Source: Paenibacillus mellifer (GTDB taxonomy: Bacteria; Bacillota; Bacilli; Paenibacillales; Paenibacillaceae). Taken from it: 64,000 nucleotides of DNA. The DNA lies in NCBI RefSeq assembly GCF_023195895.1, contig NZ_JALPRK010000016.1, forward strand, positions 61,299-125,298. The letters run 5' to 3'. Under the pieces are notes generated by a model. The model searched no databases. It saw only the letters and a program-made list of their open reading frames with translations, and was not told the origin of the DNA. The position numbers and the translations under genes were made by a program. Position 1 is the first letter of the stretch. Every line of letters starts with the position of its first letter. Shown here in pieces: positions 47,540-56,745 of this stretch.

Positions 47540-48979
47540 CTAGTCCAACCAATGGTATGTGCGGTGGGGATTGGTCTGATCCTGTCTATCGCCCAAGGCG
47601 AAACGCTCCGCCGGGACGTTTTTCAGCTTCGGGATAATCCCCTTTCCGATCCTCACCTTCGTTCCTTTCGGGACGAGATCGAACAGCTCCTCCACATCCT
47701 TCTTCCCCATCCGGATGCATCCCAGAGACTCATCCTTCCCGATACTGTCTGGCTCATTTGTTCCGTGAATCGCGTAATTCGTATCCGACAGCTGCATGCC
47801 GCGGCTGCCAAATTCCCCGTTATCCCTTCCATTCGGATTCATCACTTTCTCGGAAATTACAAATGTGCCCTCCGGTGTTTTGTCACCGCCCAAGCCAACC
47901 GGATAACTTCGAACGATCACATTCCCACTAACCACAGCCAGTACATGCGCTTGTGTATCGACGATAATCTCATACGGCTCGGCAAAATACGGCCGCTGCC
48001 CCGGAGCCATTCCATCCGCAAGCACTGCTTTCGCGTTCTCTTTTCCCGTCGCGGAGGCATCGTTCCTATTCAACTGTGCCAGCAGCGGGCCGAACCCCTG
48101 CACCATCGTCGGATCGGTCCCGGCAATCCAGTTATCGGGATACGGCCCGGCCAGATCCTGCAGGCTGGATGGCCATGCTCCCTTGGCCTGCTTGTAGTGG
48201 GTCATCGCCGAGGCCAGCACGCCTAGGGATTCCTGCTGCGGAATCCACTGCTTCGCGTGCTGCTTCAGCTCCGCCGGATCCGGCGGCGTACATTCGCAGG
48301 CCGCCGGATCATAAGCTTGGAGCGTCGTCCGTCCGTCAGCCGGACTTTTCTCCAAGCCGAACACGACGGGCAGGTCGTCCGACCAGACCAGCCAGTCGCC
48401 GGCCCGCTCCATGCCAAGTGCCGCCGCATGGAGCGGGCTAAAATCGGTTTGCCGCTGCAGCGCGAGCAAACCGCCCACGGCTTCCGCCTGCGTCCCGACG
48501 GGATCGCCGGCGTAGCCGATGGCGGTGAACGCCGGCCCCGAGAAGGCCGGCGCCACCGGCGGCGCACCGCCGCCCGCCTCATCCTCGGCGAGCGGCGGCG
48601 CTTTATCCGGCGCCTCTCCGAGCTCGGCGCCGGCGGGCGCGGGCGCCATGGCCTGCCGATCCCCCGGCGCATGGGCCGATGGAATCCACACCAGCAGCGC
48701 GATCAACAGCGCAAGGCTGAGCTTGCGCAGGAACCGGCTTCGCTTCTCCCGCCGGTGCGTCTCCTTCATCAGCCCTTCCTTATATCCGGACAGCACCTCT
48801 TCCGGAAGCGGGATTTTGCTGGATTCGAATGCTTCGTACACATTGCCCGCCTGGATATAGCAATAGTGGGCTTTTCCCGCTTGCCCGTTCGCTTCATATT
48901 CCTTGCCCAGTAGATACCAGGCCATTTTATTATTCGGGTGGTTTTCTACGTATTTTTTGAGATAAGCCGAGTTCCCCAT
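47540..48979 (-). CDS. L,D-transpeptidase (YkuD family) with TPR-like N-terminus
   Basis: A 479-residue envelope protein. Residues 1-50 are TPR-like and cytoplasmic, a membrane segment (about 85-105: LSLALLIALLVWIP) follows, then an Ala/Pro-rich low-complexity stretch, and a C-terminal YkuD domain (about 345-460). The active site is HGTNEPDSIGKDESLGCIRM, with catalytic Cys and His. Such enzymes make 3-3 crosslinks in peptidoglycan or act on spore cortex. ATG at 48979 is preferred because GGAGGA lies just before it; ATG 48991 has no site. Confidence 0.9.
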   Translation of the reverse strand: MGNSAYLKKYVENHPNNKMAWYLLGKEYEANGQAGKAHYCYIQAGNVYEAFESSKIPLPEEVLSGYKEGLMKETHRREKRSRFLRKLSLALLIALLVWIPSAHAPGDRQAMAPAPAGAELGEAPDKAPPLAEDEAGGGAPPVAPAFSGPAFTAIGYAGDPVGTQAEAVGGLLALQRQTDFSPLHAAALGMERAGDWLVWSDDLPVVFGLEKSPADGRTTLQAYDPAACECTPPDPAELKQHAKQWIPQQESLGVLASAMTHYKQAKGAWPSSLQDLAGPYPDNWIAGTDPTMVQGFGPLLAQLNRNDASATGKENAKAVLADGMAPGQRPYFAEPYEIIVDTQAHVLAVVSGNVIVRSYPVGLGGDKTPEGTFVISEKVMNPNGRDNGEFGSRGMQLSDTNYAIHGTNEPDSIGKDESLGCIRMGKKDVEELFDLVPKGTKVRIGKGIIPKLKNVPAERFALGDRQDQTNPHRTYHWLD

Positions 48980-49127
48980 CAGTTCCTCCATGCCAGGTAG
49001 TCGAGTCGAGAATTCACCAATATTTACTTATATCGGCAAAGAGATCAGGGATTCTAACCCAATATTCGCCAATTACGCAATTTTGCGACTTAATACCTAG
49101 CAAGCAAAGGGATAATCGAGTAAAGAG

Positions 49128-49194
49128 AGAGGACAGGGTAGCACGAGTCAACGAGTCGAGCTGTCGCCCTCTCCCCATGCCATCCCTGTCCTCT
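49128..49194. other. Long stem-loop in a gene-free stretch
   Basis: AGAGGACAGGG (49128-49138) and its exact complement CCCTGTCCTCT (49184-49194) enclose a 45-base loop that contains ACGAGTC twice. It lies just after the BI-1 gene on the minus strand, with a CTCTTT tail, and may act as its terminator. Confidence 0.5.
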
Positions 49195-49209
49195 TTAGAT
49201 GAATCAATT

Positions 49210-49950
49210 TTAATCGCGGCTTGCCAGCTTCGCCAACAGGCGAACAAGTTCCAGGTACAACCAGACCAGTGTAACCATCAAGCCAAAAGCGCCGTACCAT
49301 TCCATATATTTCGGAGCGCCCCGCTCGGCACCACTTTCAATAAAATCAAAGTCCAACACCAGGTTCAGCGCCGCGATGATCACGATCACCAATGAAATGC
49401 CGATACCGATCCAGTCGTTACTGTGCAGATACGGGATGTTAATCCCGAAGAAACCAAGGATAAAGCTGGCCAGATACACCAGCGCGACCCCCGCAGTTGC
49501 CGCAAACACGCCTAGCTTAAAATTCTCCGTTGCTTTAATTAAACGTGTCTTGTAAGCCAAGAGCAAAGCCAGAAAGACAGCCATCGTCAATAAAGCAGCC
49601 TGCAGGATAATCCCGTTGTACAGCGTCTCATAGGTCGCGGAGATCGCTCCGAGGAACATCCCTTCCGCTATCGCGTAAAGAGGAACCAGATAGGGCGACG
49701 TCCGGGGCACAAAGCTGACGATCAGGGCCAAGATCATACCGATAATCGCACCGGCTACCGCCATACCGCCCACGCTGTAACCGTCAAAATAAAGCATCCA
49801 CGTGCTGAACGCACTGCCCAGCAGGATAATCAGCGTGATAAACGCTTTATTGACCGTGCCTTCAATTGTCATTTGCTGCATACCAGAGTATGCGTCCGGC
49901 CGGTCAAAGGATGAATCGCGAAGAGTAGGATTACCGCTTCTACCGATCAA
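49210..49950 (-). CDS. Bax inhibitor-1 / YccA family membrane protein
   Basis: A 246-residue protein with about seven membrane segments (first at about residues 35-55). The family includes calcium-leak and FtsH-modulating proteins; here FIESGAERGAPKYMEWYGAFGLMVTLVWLYLE carries the conserved Asp/Glu-rich C-terminal helices. The start is TTG at 49950, with GAGGTGG 7 bases before it; no ATG or GTG has a site. The gene is monocistronic. Confidence 0.88.
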   Translation of the reverse strand: MIGRSGNPTLRDSSFDRPDAYSGMQQMTIEGTVNKAFITLIILLGSAFSTWMLYFDGYSVGGMAVAGAIIGMILALIVSFVPRTSPYLVPLYAIAEGMFLGAISATYETLYNGIILQAALLTMAVFLALLLAYKTRLIKATENFKLGVFAATAGVALVYLASFILGFFGINIPYLHSNDWIGIGISLVIVIIAALNLVLDFDFIESGAERGAPKYMEWYGAFGLMVTLVWLYLELVRLLAKLASRD

Positions 49951-50021
49951 GGAATAACCACCTCGTTTGATGAATTTTTATTCATTCCTATGATCATATC
50001 ACATTCTACTCCGCGGTAGAA

Positions 50022-50064
50022 TAAAAAAAAGAACGCCCCCCGCCGAAATCGGCGTAGGGCGCTC
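50022..50064 (-). terminator. Terminator after the ferredoxin gene
   Basis: A stem built from GAGCGCCC...GGGCGTTC and an inner GCCGA/TCGGC is followed on the minus strand by eight T. Confidence 0.85.
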
Positions 50065-50086
50065 CGTGAACCAGTAATTCCAAGGT

Positions 50087-50332
<246 letters not shown>

Positions 50333-50451
50333 TTATCTGCCTCCTGAATAAACGGTACGAGTCCGGTGCTTTTATATCACCATGACCAATATAATATAAA
50401 TAGTTAGCAATTTCAATGCGTTTTCCGTATTATTCCAATTCAAAAAGGTGA

Positions 50452-51789
50452 TCATTCCTTGACGGAACGAGGGCCGCCCGCGTCATCGTCACGCTCCTCG
50501 CGAAGGAAATCCGTTTGCAGTGAAGTCCCGCGAATCCGATGATTACGGATCAATGCAGACGGATCGTCGGTCAGCATGCCGGCGGTCAGCACCGCGTTCT
50601 CACCGAACTTGTCTCTTAGCATGTCCATCGTACGCGTTAGCGACTCCTTTTTAGGCTGTCGTTCATAATCAAACAGATCCAACTGAAGCGCGGACTCCTC
50701 TTTGGGAACCAGATTTTGCAAGGTTATCCCCAGCAGCCGGACCGGCTTATCTTCACTCCAATGGCGCCGGTACAACTCGCAGGCTTCCCGGTAAATCTCC
50801 TCCGCCTGCTCGGTTACCGTCTCCAGGCTCTGCGATCGGGTGATCGTCTTCATGTCCGGGGTACGGATCGTAATTTGGATCGTTTGCGCCATCAGATTTT
50901 GGCGACGTAACCGTCGCGCGACCTGGTCAGCGACGTTCAACAGCACTCGCTGCACATCCTCCATCCGGCTAATATCCCGCGGAAGCGTTGTCGTATGGCC
51001 GATCGACTTGTTTTTCTCACGTTCATCGTTAACCGGGGAATCATCGATCCCGTTCGCCGCCCGCTTCATCCATGATCCGGCCACTCCAAAACGCTCGGTC
51101 AGCTTTCGTTCCTCAGCGGCGGCGAGCTGGCCAATCGTATAGATGCGCAACGATTTTAACTTATCGGCGGTTTTCCGACCGATACCAAACAAATCGCTGC
51201 ACGGTTTATCCCAGAGCAAATTCGGTACATCACGTATCCGCAGAACCGTTATGCCGTTTGGCTTTTTCATATCCGAAGCCATTTTGGCGAGCAGCTTATT
51301 CGGGGCAACGCCAATCGAGCAGGGAAGGCCCAGCTCCTGACGAATCCGCTGCTGGATTTCGTTTGCGATATCAAGCGGGGTGCCGAATTGCTTCGAGCCG
51401 GTGATGTCCAGATAACATTCGTCAATGGAGACGGCCTGAAGCAACGGCGTGTATTCATATGCAATATCCATAAACGCCCTGGAATACTTGCGATATAAGT
51501 GGAAGTCCGGCTGGATGACGATGAGCTCGGGACATTTCTTCAACCCTTGGCTAACGGTCATCCCTGTCGATACTCCCATTTTGCGCGCGGTATAGGAGCA
51601 GGTAACAATCACGCCCTTGCGCAGCTCCACACTTCCAGCTACCGCCGTTGATCGGTTCCGATATTTGTCAGGCTCTTCCGCCTCATGAACCGAGCAATAA
51701 AACGCGTTCATATCGACATGCAAAATGACTCTTCCCCGGGTAGGGTAAAAATCAGCGGTATCTTTCACTTTCTTCCCCTCGTTTATCAT
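50452..51789 (-). CDS. dinB: DNA polymerase IV (Y family)
   Basis: A 445-residue translesion polymerase. Catalytic acidic residues are in HVDMNAFYCSVHE and SIDECYLDITG; the steric-gate residue is Phe/Tyr in AFYCSV. A helix-hairpin-helix part (DLFGIGRKTADKLKSL) and a little-finger domain follow. Near residue 395, QLDLFDY fits the beta-clamp-binding motif QLxLF. It copies damaged DNA with low fidelity. GGAG lies 6 bases before ATG 51789. No LexA-type box was found upstream, so its SOS control is unproven. Confidence 0.9.
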   Translation of the reverse strand: MINEGKKVKDTADFYPTRGRVILHVDMNAFYCSVHEAEEPDKYRNRSTAVAGSVELRKGVIVTCSYTARKMGVSTGMTVSQGLKKCPELIVIQPDFHLYRKYSRAFMDIAYEYTPLLQAVSIDECYLDITGSKQFGTPLDIANEIQQRIRQELGLPCSIGVAPNKLLAKMASDMKKPNGITVLRIRDVPNLLWDKPCSDLFGIGRKTADKLKSLRIYTIGQLAAAEERKLTERFGVAGSWMKRAANGIDDSPVNDEREKNKSIGHTTTLPRDISRMEDVQRVLLNVADQVARRLRRQNLMAQTIQITIRTPDMKTITRSQSLETVTEQAEEIYREACELYRRHWSEDKPVRLLGITLQNLVPKEESALQLDLFDYERQPKKESLTRTMDMLRDKFGENAVLTAGMLTDDPSALIRNHRIRGTSLQTDFLREERDDDAGGPRSVKE

Positions 51790-51866
51790 ACGTTACTCCT
51801 AAGTTCAGCATACCCGTCCCCAGAAAGACGGTCAATATCAGCCTACCAATTTCGTAAAAAAGCGTG

Positions 51867-51893
51867 TTACATTTAAAATGTAAGTGTTATAAT
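51867..51893 (+). promoter_or_regulatory. Inverted repeat and -10 before the citramalate synthase gene
   Basis: TTACATTT, one A and AAATGTAA form an 8-bp perfect inverted repeat (51867-51883), five bases before TATAAT (51888-51893). No good -35 is present; the repeat occupies that place, so it may be an activator or repressor site. Confidence 0.5.
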
Positions 51894-51965
51894 TATTAAT
51901 TAAAAACCAAACACACGGTGAGAGCTAACCACCCTCATACATTGCCAAAGGGGGATACTTCAATC

Positions 51966-53585
51966 ATGTCAAAGCCAATATCCATCTTCGACACCACCTT
52001 GCGCGACGGCACTCAAGGCGAGGGCATCAGTCTGTCGGCGGACGACAAGCTGAAGATCGCCAGAAAGCTGGACCATCTAGGGGTCCATTATATTGAAGGT
52101 GGAATTCCGGGCAGTAACGGAAAAGACATTGAATTTTTCAAGCGGGTCAAGGAACTGCACCTGCAGGCCAAGATCACCGCTTTTGGCAGCACGCGTCGAA
52201 AGGACAGCCTGGCCGAGCACGACGCCAACCTTCATCGAATGGTGGAAGCCGGCGTTCAGGCGGCGACCTTGGTCGGGAAATCATGGGATTTCCATGTCCA
52301 CACCGCCCTTCAGACGACTCTGGAAGAGAACCTCGCCATGATCTACGATTCCATCGCTTATTTGAAGCGGAAGGGGCTTGAGGTTGTATTTGACGCGGAG
52401 CATTTCTTTGATGGGTATAAGAACAACCCTGAATATGCCCTCTCCGTTATGCGCAAAGCGGAAGAAGCCGGCGCCGACTGGCTGGTAATGTGTGATACGA
52501 ACGGCGGCACGATGCCACATGAGGTCTACGATATCGTCAGCACGTTGTCCGGCGCGATCCCAGGCTCTAAACTGGGCATTCATACGCATAACGATTGCGA
52601 GCTGGCGGTTGCCAACTCAATGAGCGCCGTTCGTGCCGGAGCTACGCAAATCCAGGGTACGATAAACGGATACGGCGAGCGCTGCGGCAATGCCAACCTT
52701 TGCTCGATCATACCGAATCTACAACTGAAGCTTGGCTACGAAGTGCTCGAAGCGGACCGGTTGAAGCAACTCACCAACACCGCCCGCTACATCAGTGAAA
52801 TTGCCAACGTGCATATGCCGGTCAATCAGCCATATGTTGGTAACGCCGCGTTCGCTCACAAAGGCGGCATTCATGTCTCTGCCATCCTTCGTGATTCGCG
52901 GACGTACGAACACATCGCTCCCGAACTCGTGGGCAACCGTCAGCGTGTGCTCGTGTCTGAATTAGCGGGACAAAGCAATATCCTCTCCAAAGCCCAGGAG
53001 ATGGGGATCGACTTCGATCCAGAAAATGAGGACACCAAGCAGGTCATCGCCAAAATCAAAGATTTGGAGCATCAGGGATATCAATTCGAAGGCGCAGACG
53101 CTTCCCTCGAATTGTTGTTGCGCCAGGCTAACGGAGATTTGAAGGAGCTCTTCATCTTCGAATCGTTTAAGATGCTGGTAGAGAAAACGGCCGACCGGCC
53201 GGTCGTATCCGAAGCCTTCGTCAAACTAAAAATTGACGGGGTAAGCATCTATACCGCGGCCGAAGGCAACGGTCCGGTCAACGCGTTGGACAACGCGCTC
53301 CGCAAAGCGCTGATCACGTATTATCCCGGCTTGAAAGACATGCACTTGTCCGATTATAAGGTGCGCGTACTCGATGACAAAGACGCCACTGCTTCAAAAG
53401 TGCGCGTGCTGATCGAGTCTCAGGATTTCCATAATTCCTGGAACACTGTCGGCGTCTCGAGCAACGTAATCGAAGCCAGCTGGGAAGCGCTCGTTGACAG
53501 TATTCGATATGCTCTCCTGGGGCAAACCAAACGAGAGGGATATGAAGAAATTCCTTCCGCCGGTTGGGGATTAGTTAACCACTGA
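51966..53585 (+). CDS. cimA: (R)-citramalate synthase
   Basis: A 539-residue DRE-TIM metallolyase that condenses pyruvate and acetyl-CoA to citramalate, the entry to the threonine-independent isoleucine route. FDTTLRDGTQGEGIS opens the barrel, EGGIPGSN and HTHNDCELAVANS hold metal and substrate residues, and GTINGYGERCGNANLCSI is the family motif. The C-terminal 120 residues form a LeuA-type allosteric dimer domain. The EGGIPGSN loop and overall length separate CimA from LeuA and homocitrate synthase. ATG at 51966 follows AAAGGGGG. It stands alone, with no ilv or leu genes. Confidence 0.88.
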   Translation: MSKPISIFDTTLRDGTQGEGISLSADDKLKIARKLDHLGVHYIEGGIPGSNGKDIEFFKRVKELHLQAKITAFGSTRRKDSLAEHDANLHRMVEAGVQAATLVGKSWDFHVHTALQTTLEENLAMIYDSIAYLKRKGLEVVFDAEHFFDGYKNNPEYALSVMRKAEEAGADWLVMCDTNGGTMPHEVYDIVSTLSGAIPGSKLGIHTHNDCELAVANSMSAVRAGATQIQGTINGYGERCGNANLCSIIPNLQLKLGYEVLEADRLKQLTNTARYISEIANVHMPVNQPYVGNAAFAHKGGIHVSAILRDSRTYEHIAPELVGNRQRVLVSELAGQSNILSKAQEMGIDFDPENEDTKQVIAKIKDLEHQGYQFEGADASLELLLRQANGDLKELFIFESFKMLVEKTADRPVVSEAFVKLKIDGVSIYTAAEGNGPVNALDNALRKALITYYPGLKDMHLSDYKVRVLDDKDATASKVRVLIESQDFHNSWNTVGVSSNVIEASWEALVDSIRYALLGQTKREGYEEIPSAGWGLVNH

Positions 53586-53610
53586 TACCAACAAACGCCG
53601 CAATAATATG

Positions 53611-53653
53611 AAGGCCCGAACCACCGCTACTGCTTGGTGATTCGGGCCTTCTT
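53611..53653. terminator. Bidirectional terminator between cimA and the TlpA-like gene
   Basis: AAGGCCCGAA and TTCGGGCCTT pair perfectly, and CCACC/GGTG extends the stem; T-rich flanks are present on the right. Confidence 0.85.
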
Positions 53654-53656
53654 GCG

Positions 53657-54235
53657 TTAAATCAAATTTTTGATTTTGGCTTCCAGTTCTTCCGGCGGAA
53701 TGACCCCAACGATTACCTCGCGGATGACACCTTGTTCGTCGATCAATACGTTGGTCGGGAAAGCAATACCGTTAAACATCCGGTAAACCTCTTCCTTTTC
53801 ATCCAACAGTACCGGGAAAGTGTAGCCATATTCCTTGACGAAAGCCTTCGCCTCATCCAGCTTATCGTATAACGTGACATTGACAGCATAAATATCCAGG
53901 GAGTCTTTATATTTCTCAGCCAATGCCTTTAACTCAGGCGCTTCTTCCTTGCACGGATCACACCAGGAAGCCCAGAAGTTCAGCAGCAGCACCTTGTCCC
54001 GCTTGCCTCCAACCTCGTATGTTTTCCCGTCTAGTCCCGGTAAAGAAAAGGCCGGCGCAGCCGTTCCCGGCTTCGGTGCTCCCTCCGCCGCCATAGCACT
54101 GAGAGAAGGCTCTTTCTCGCTTTCCTTGGAGCCGCCAGTGAGATTCGAAAACCAGCTGTCCTGTCCTCCTCGGTCTAATAAGGCGATCGCCAGCAACACC
54201 AACAGCGCCGCTAATATCCATCGATTACGATTCAT
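53657..54235 (-). CDS. TlpA/ResA-like thiol-disulfide oxidoreductase
   Basis: A 192-residue membrane-anchored thioredoxin-fold protein. One N-terminal membrane segment (about residues 5-22) is followed by an extracellular linker and the redox domain with ASWCDPCKEEAPELKAL, active-site Cys pair WCxxC. The later GIAFPTNVLIDEQG holds the cis-Pro. It acts outside the membrane, reducing disulfides in apocytochromes or spore proteins. The ATG at 54235 has only a distant AAAGGA, so the start is less sure. Confidence 0.88.
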   Translation of the reverse strand: MNRNRWILAALLVLLAIALLDRGGQDSWFSNLTGGSKESEKEPSLSAMAAEGAPKPGTAAPAFSLPGLDGKTYEVGGKRDKVLLLNFWASWCDPCKEEAPELKALAEKYKDSLDIYAVNVTLYDKLDEAKAFVKEYGYTFPVLLDEKEEVYRMFNGIAFPTNVLIDEQGVIREVIVGVIPPEELEAKIKNLI

Positions 54236-54379
54236 CGTGTGTGTCCGTCCTTTTATGCCCTCAATTGTTTTTAAGATTACGGTTACCGTAAATATTGTAC
54301 CCTTTTTTAATGATTTGTTACAATGAATCGAGAAAAAGGTACACCTCTGAAACTTCATTCATAGACGGGAGCTCGCAAA

Positions 54380-54844
54380 ATGAATCAGTTCTGGATATTA
54401 CCACCGAAGGTTCGGGACGAATTGCTAAGCGACGGTTTACAGCGGCACCCTGAGGAAGCTTGTGGTCTTCTGTTTGGAACGTTTGACGGTCAAATCGGAT
54501 TCATCCAACGTTACCTTCCCGTCGTCAATCACTCTATGGCTCCGCTGCATTCTTTCGAGCTCGATCCCGCCGTCTGGGTCCGAAGCAATTTCGACACTCA
54601 GTTGATCGGAATTTATCATACCCACCCTAACTCACCACCGTTGCCCTCCCCGGAGGATTTGTGTCAGCTACCCAACTTCGCGGCCCAAATTCGCCTCTAC
54701 CTGATTGGGGGCAGATCTCCCTCCGCACAAGACAAGCCGTCCAGCGGACCGGACGGCTTCAGGATTCAGGCTTATGCGATCGATTCAAATGACGGGGATT
54801 ATACTCTGCTGACCGTACACCTTCAGGATAGTAAAGAAGGATAA
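54380..54844 (+). CDS. JAMM/MPN family metalloprotease (M67)
   Basis: A 154-residue protein. The zinc motif HTHPNSPPLPSPED matches HxH-x7-S-x2-D exactly, and the catalytic Glu lies upstream in PEEACGLLFG. Bacterial members cleave isopeptide or sulfur-carrier tails such as CysO-cysteine. No ThiS/MoaD-like carrier or ThiF/E1 gene is nearby, so the substrate is unclear. GGGAG lies 8 bases before the ATG. Confidence 0.85.
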   Translation: MNQFWILPPKVRDELLSDGLQRHPEEACGLLFGTFDGQIGFIQRYLPVVNHSMAPLHSFELDPAVWVRSNFDTQLIGIYHTHPNSPPLPSPEDLCQLPNFAAQIRLYLIGGRSPSAQDKPSSGPDGFRIQAYAIDSNDGDYTLLTVHLQDSKEG

Positions 54845-54864
54845 TACGTCCAAGCTCATCGAGG

Positions 54865-55602
54865 TTACGTTTTACTTAAAAAAGTATACAGATCACCTAA
54901 AGTTAAAACATTCTGTTCTCTTAACCGGTCGATTAATGCGATCCAAAGACGAGCGGTCATCTTAGAGTCCTCTAATGCGTGATGACGTTGAGTAACCGGG
55001 ATCCCATATACAGCCAGCCATTCGTCCAGCCCTCCCGAGATGCGGCGCTCCGGCTCCAGCTTGCGGGCAATCATCATTGTATCCAGCACCCGGTGCCCGA
55101 GATGAGCTTTAGTTGTTTTCCATAGCGCCACGTCCAGGAAGGCTTTATCATGCGCACTTCCGTGCGCAACGAGCACCCGGTCATCAACAAAAGCCATGAA
55201 TTCACGCAGCGCCTCTAACAGCGTGGGGGCGGACTGGGCCATCTCTGGCGTAATTCCGGTTAACTCGATAATCCGTTCGGGAATTTGGCAAGCTGGTTTG
55301 GCGAGGGAATAATACACTTCCTCGCTGACGCGTTCCCCTTCCACCTTAACCGCTCCAAAGGACAAAATTTCATCACCATAATGGTAATGAAATCCTGTCG
55401 TCTCCAAATCGAAGACCGCCGTTTTCAATTCGCTCAGCGGAACGTGAAGCGTCTCGGGACGACGCTGCCCTTTGGTCAAAGAACGAACGAATGCGATTTG
55501 CTGCGCGCTGGGTGCGCCAAGCATCGAGGCGATCCTTGGCGACACTCCGCCGCCCTTGAAAGCATCCCAAAAACCACCGTTTCCCTTCATCGGTTCTTTC
55601 AT
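54865..55602 (-). CDS. DEDDh 3'-5' exonuclease (DnaQ/PolC epsilon type)
   Basis: A 245-residue exonuclease. The DEDDh residues are present: AVFDLETTGF, the Asp in HGSAHDKAFLD, and HHALEDSKMTARLW with the catalytic His. The N-terminal 60 residues are an extra helical part. ATG at 55602 overlaps the stop codon of the DUF294 gene as ATGA and has AAAGGA 7 bases upstream. It is the third gene of the amtB-DUF294-exonuclease operon; DUF294-exonuclease pairs recur in bacteria, and the nuclease may act on RNA or nucleotides rather than in DNA proofreading. Confidence 0.87.
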   Translation of the reverse strand: MKEPMKGNGGFWDAFKGGGVSPRIASMLGAPSAQQIAFVRSLTKGQRRPETLHVPLSELKTAVFDLETTGFHYHYGDEILSFGAVKVEGERVSEEVYYSLAKPACQIPERIIELTGITPEMAQSAPTLLEALREFMAFVDDRVLVAHGSAHDKAFLDVALWKTTKAHLGHRVLDTMMIARKLEPERRISGGLDEWLAVYGIPVTQRHHALEDSKMTARLWIALIDRLREQNVLTLGDLYTFLSKT

Positions 55603-56690
55603 AACCATTTCCTTTCCGCATACCGGTGCTGCCTTTGGAGTGTGCGGTACATGACCTTGACCATGCTGAGTGATTCCCGCAGCTCGCGCCGGAGCTCTTT
55701 CTGTTTTAACATTACTTGAGGCAAATAGTGGCTGCCCGATAGCAAGCCGTCTTCGGTTTCTGGAGGGACAAGCGATCTAAGCTTCACCGCCGTCTCAAAC
55801 GCCCGACTACAGGATTCCAGCCAGCGGGTCGGAACCGCCTCAAGCTGAACCAGCTGGGATATTCGTTCCCAAGTCGCCGAAGCTTCGACTCCGTACTGCA
55901 GAGCCAGATAACGCACGGCATTCACGATCGGAATGTACAATCCGTATTTGACGTCAAAATCACCGGCATGTTCGCCGCTCTGTTCGGTGATCACTTGACC
56001 GAGAATATTTAACGCCGCTTTGTGACGGACGGTATTCCGCAGGATCGCCGTTACGACATCACGATCACTTCCTTGATCCGCTTCCATGATCTTCTTCATC
56101 ATTTTACGCAAACCGACAGTCAGCGCCGCATCACCGTAGACATGGCGGAGATCCGCCGCAATCATCAAATACCGAACCTGTTCCCAAGCCAGAATATCCC
56201 GCCATTCCAGCAGTTGCTTCTCCCACGAAGCGAGATTGCCACGCCATAATGGATTGGACAACATGACGCTGCCAGGACACGGCGGATACCCAACCTGTTC
56301 AAGAATCAAGGAAAGCTTGCGGCCAAAATGTTCAAAGTAGGTCTCCTGTTGTTCGGGATCGCCATCTCCGTATATCAATCCATTATCCTGGTCGCTCCAT
56401 AATGTCGGTTCCGCTCGACCGGCGCTTCCAAAAGCAATAAAGGCATAATGAGAAGGAGGAGGGCCGAAGCCCTCCCGAATCATTTCTTCTTCGCAGCATC
56501 GGCAAGCTTGGGTCATGACAGCATCATGCAGGTCCGAAACTTCCCGATTCCATGCTTGAATCGGCATCGATGTCAGCTCACCGTATAAGCGGTTCTGCTC
56601 ATCGACTCGAGCCGCCTTCAACATCGCGGGAGTCGCAGCGGACCGGATCGCGTTTAAGCTTGCGTTGTTCATGGCCGTGTCATGACTCAT
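55599..56690 (-). CDS. DUF294 nucleotidyltransferase-like protein
   Basis: A 363-residue protein of the GlnD/GlnE-like nucleotidyltransferase superfamily. The core is FIAFGSAGRAEPTLWSDQDNGLIY, containing the GS and DxD-type metal residues. The C-terminal half is helical (DUF294_C). No CBS or cNMP-binding domains are attached, unlike many proteobacterial relatives. It lies 55 bases downstream of the ammonium transporter gene and overlaps the exonuclease gene, so a role in nitrogen signalling by nucleotidylation is a reasonable guess without proof. Confidence 0.85.
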   Translation of the reverse strand: MSHDTAMNNASLNAIRSAATPAMLKAARVDEQNRLYGELTSMPIQAWNREVSDLHDAVMTQACRCCEEEMIREGFGPPPSHYAFIAFGSAGRAEPTLWSDQDNGLIYGDGDPEQQETYFEHFGRKLSLILEQVGYPPCPGSVMLSNPLWRGNLASWEKQLLEWRDILAWEQVRYLMIAADLRHVYGDAALTVGLRKMMKKIMEADQGSDRDVVTAILRNTVRHKAALNILGQVITEQSGEHAGDFDVKYGLYIPIVNAVRYLALQYGVEASATWERISQLVQLEAVPTRWLESCSRAFETAVKLRSLVPPETEDGLLSGSHYLPQVMLKQKELRRELRESLSMVKVMYRTLQRQHRYAERKWL

Positions 56691-56745
56691 GGCCCCAACT
56701 TCCTTTCTTCTCCCAGGCGTATGGCGCCAGGATCCATATCTTCAC

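Noticed and set aside
51894..51965. T-box or CodY control before cimA
   Set aside because: The leader is too short for a T-box, and no AATTTTCTGAAAATT-like box was found.
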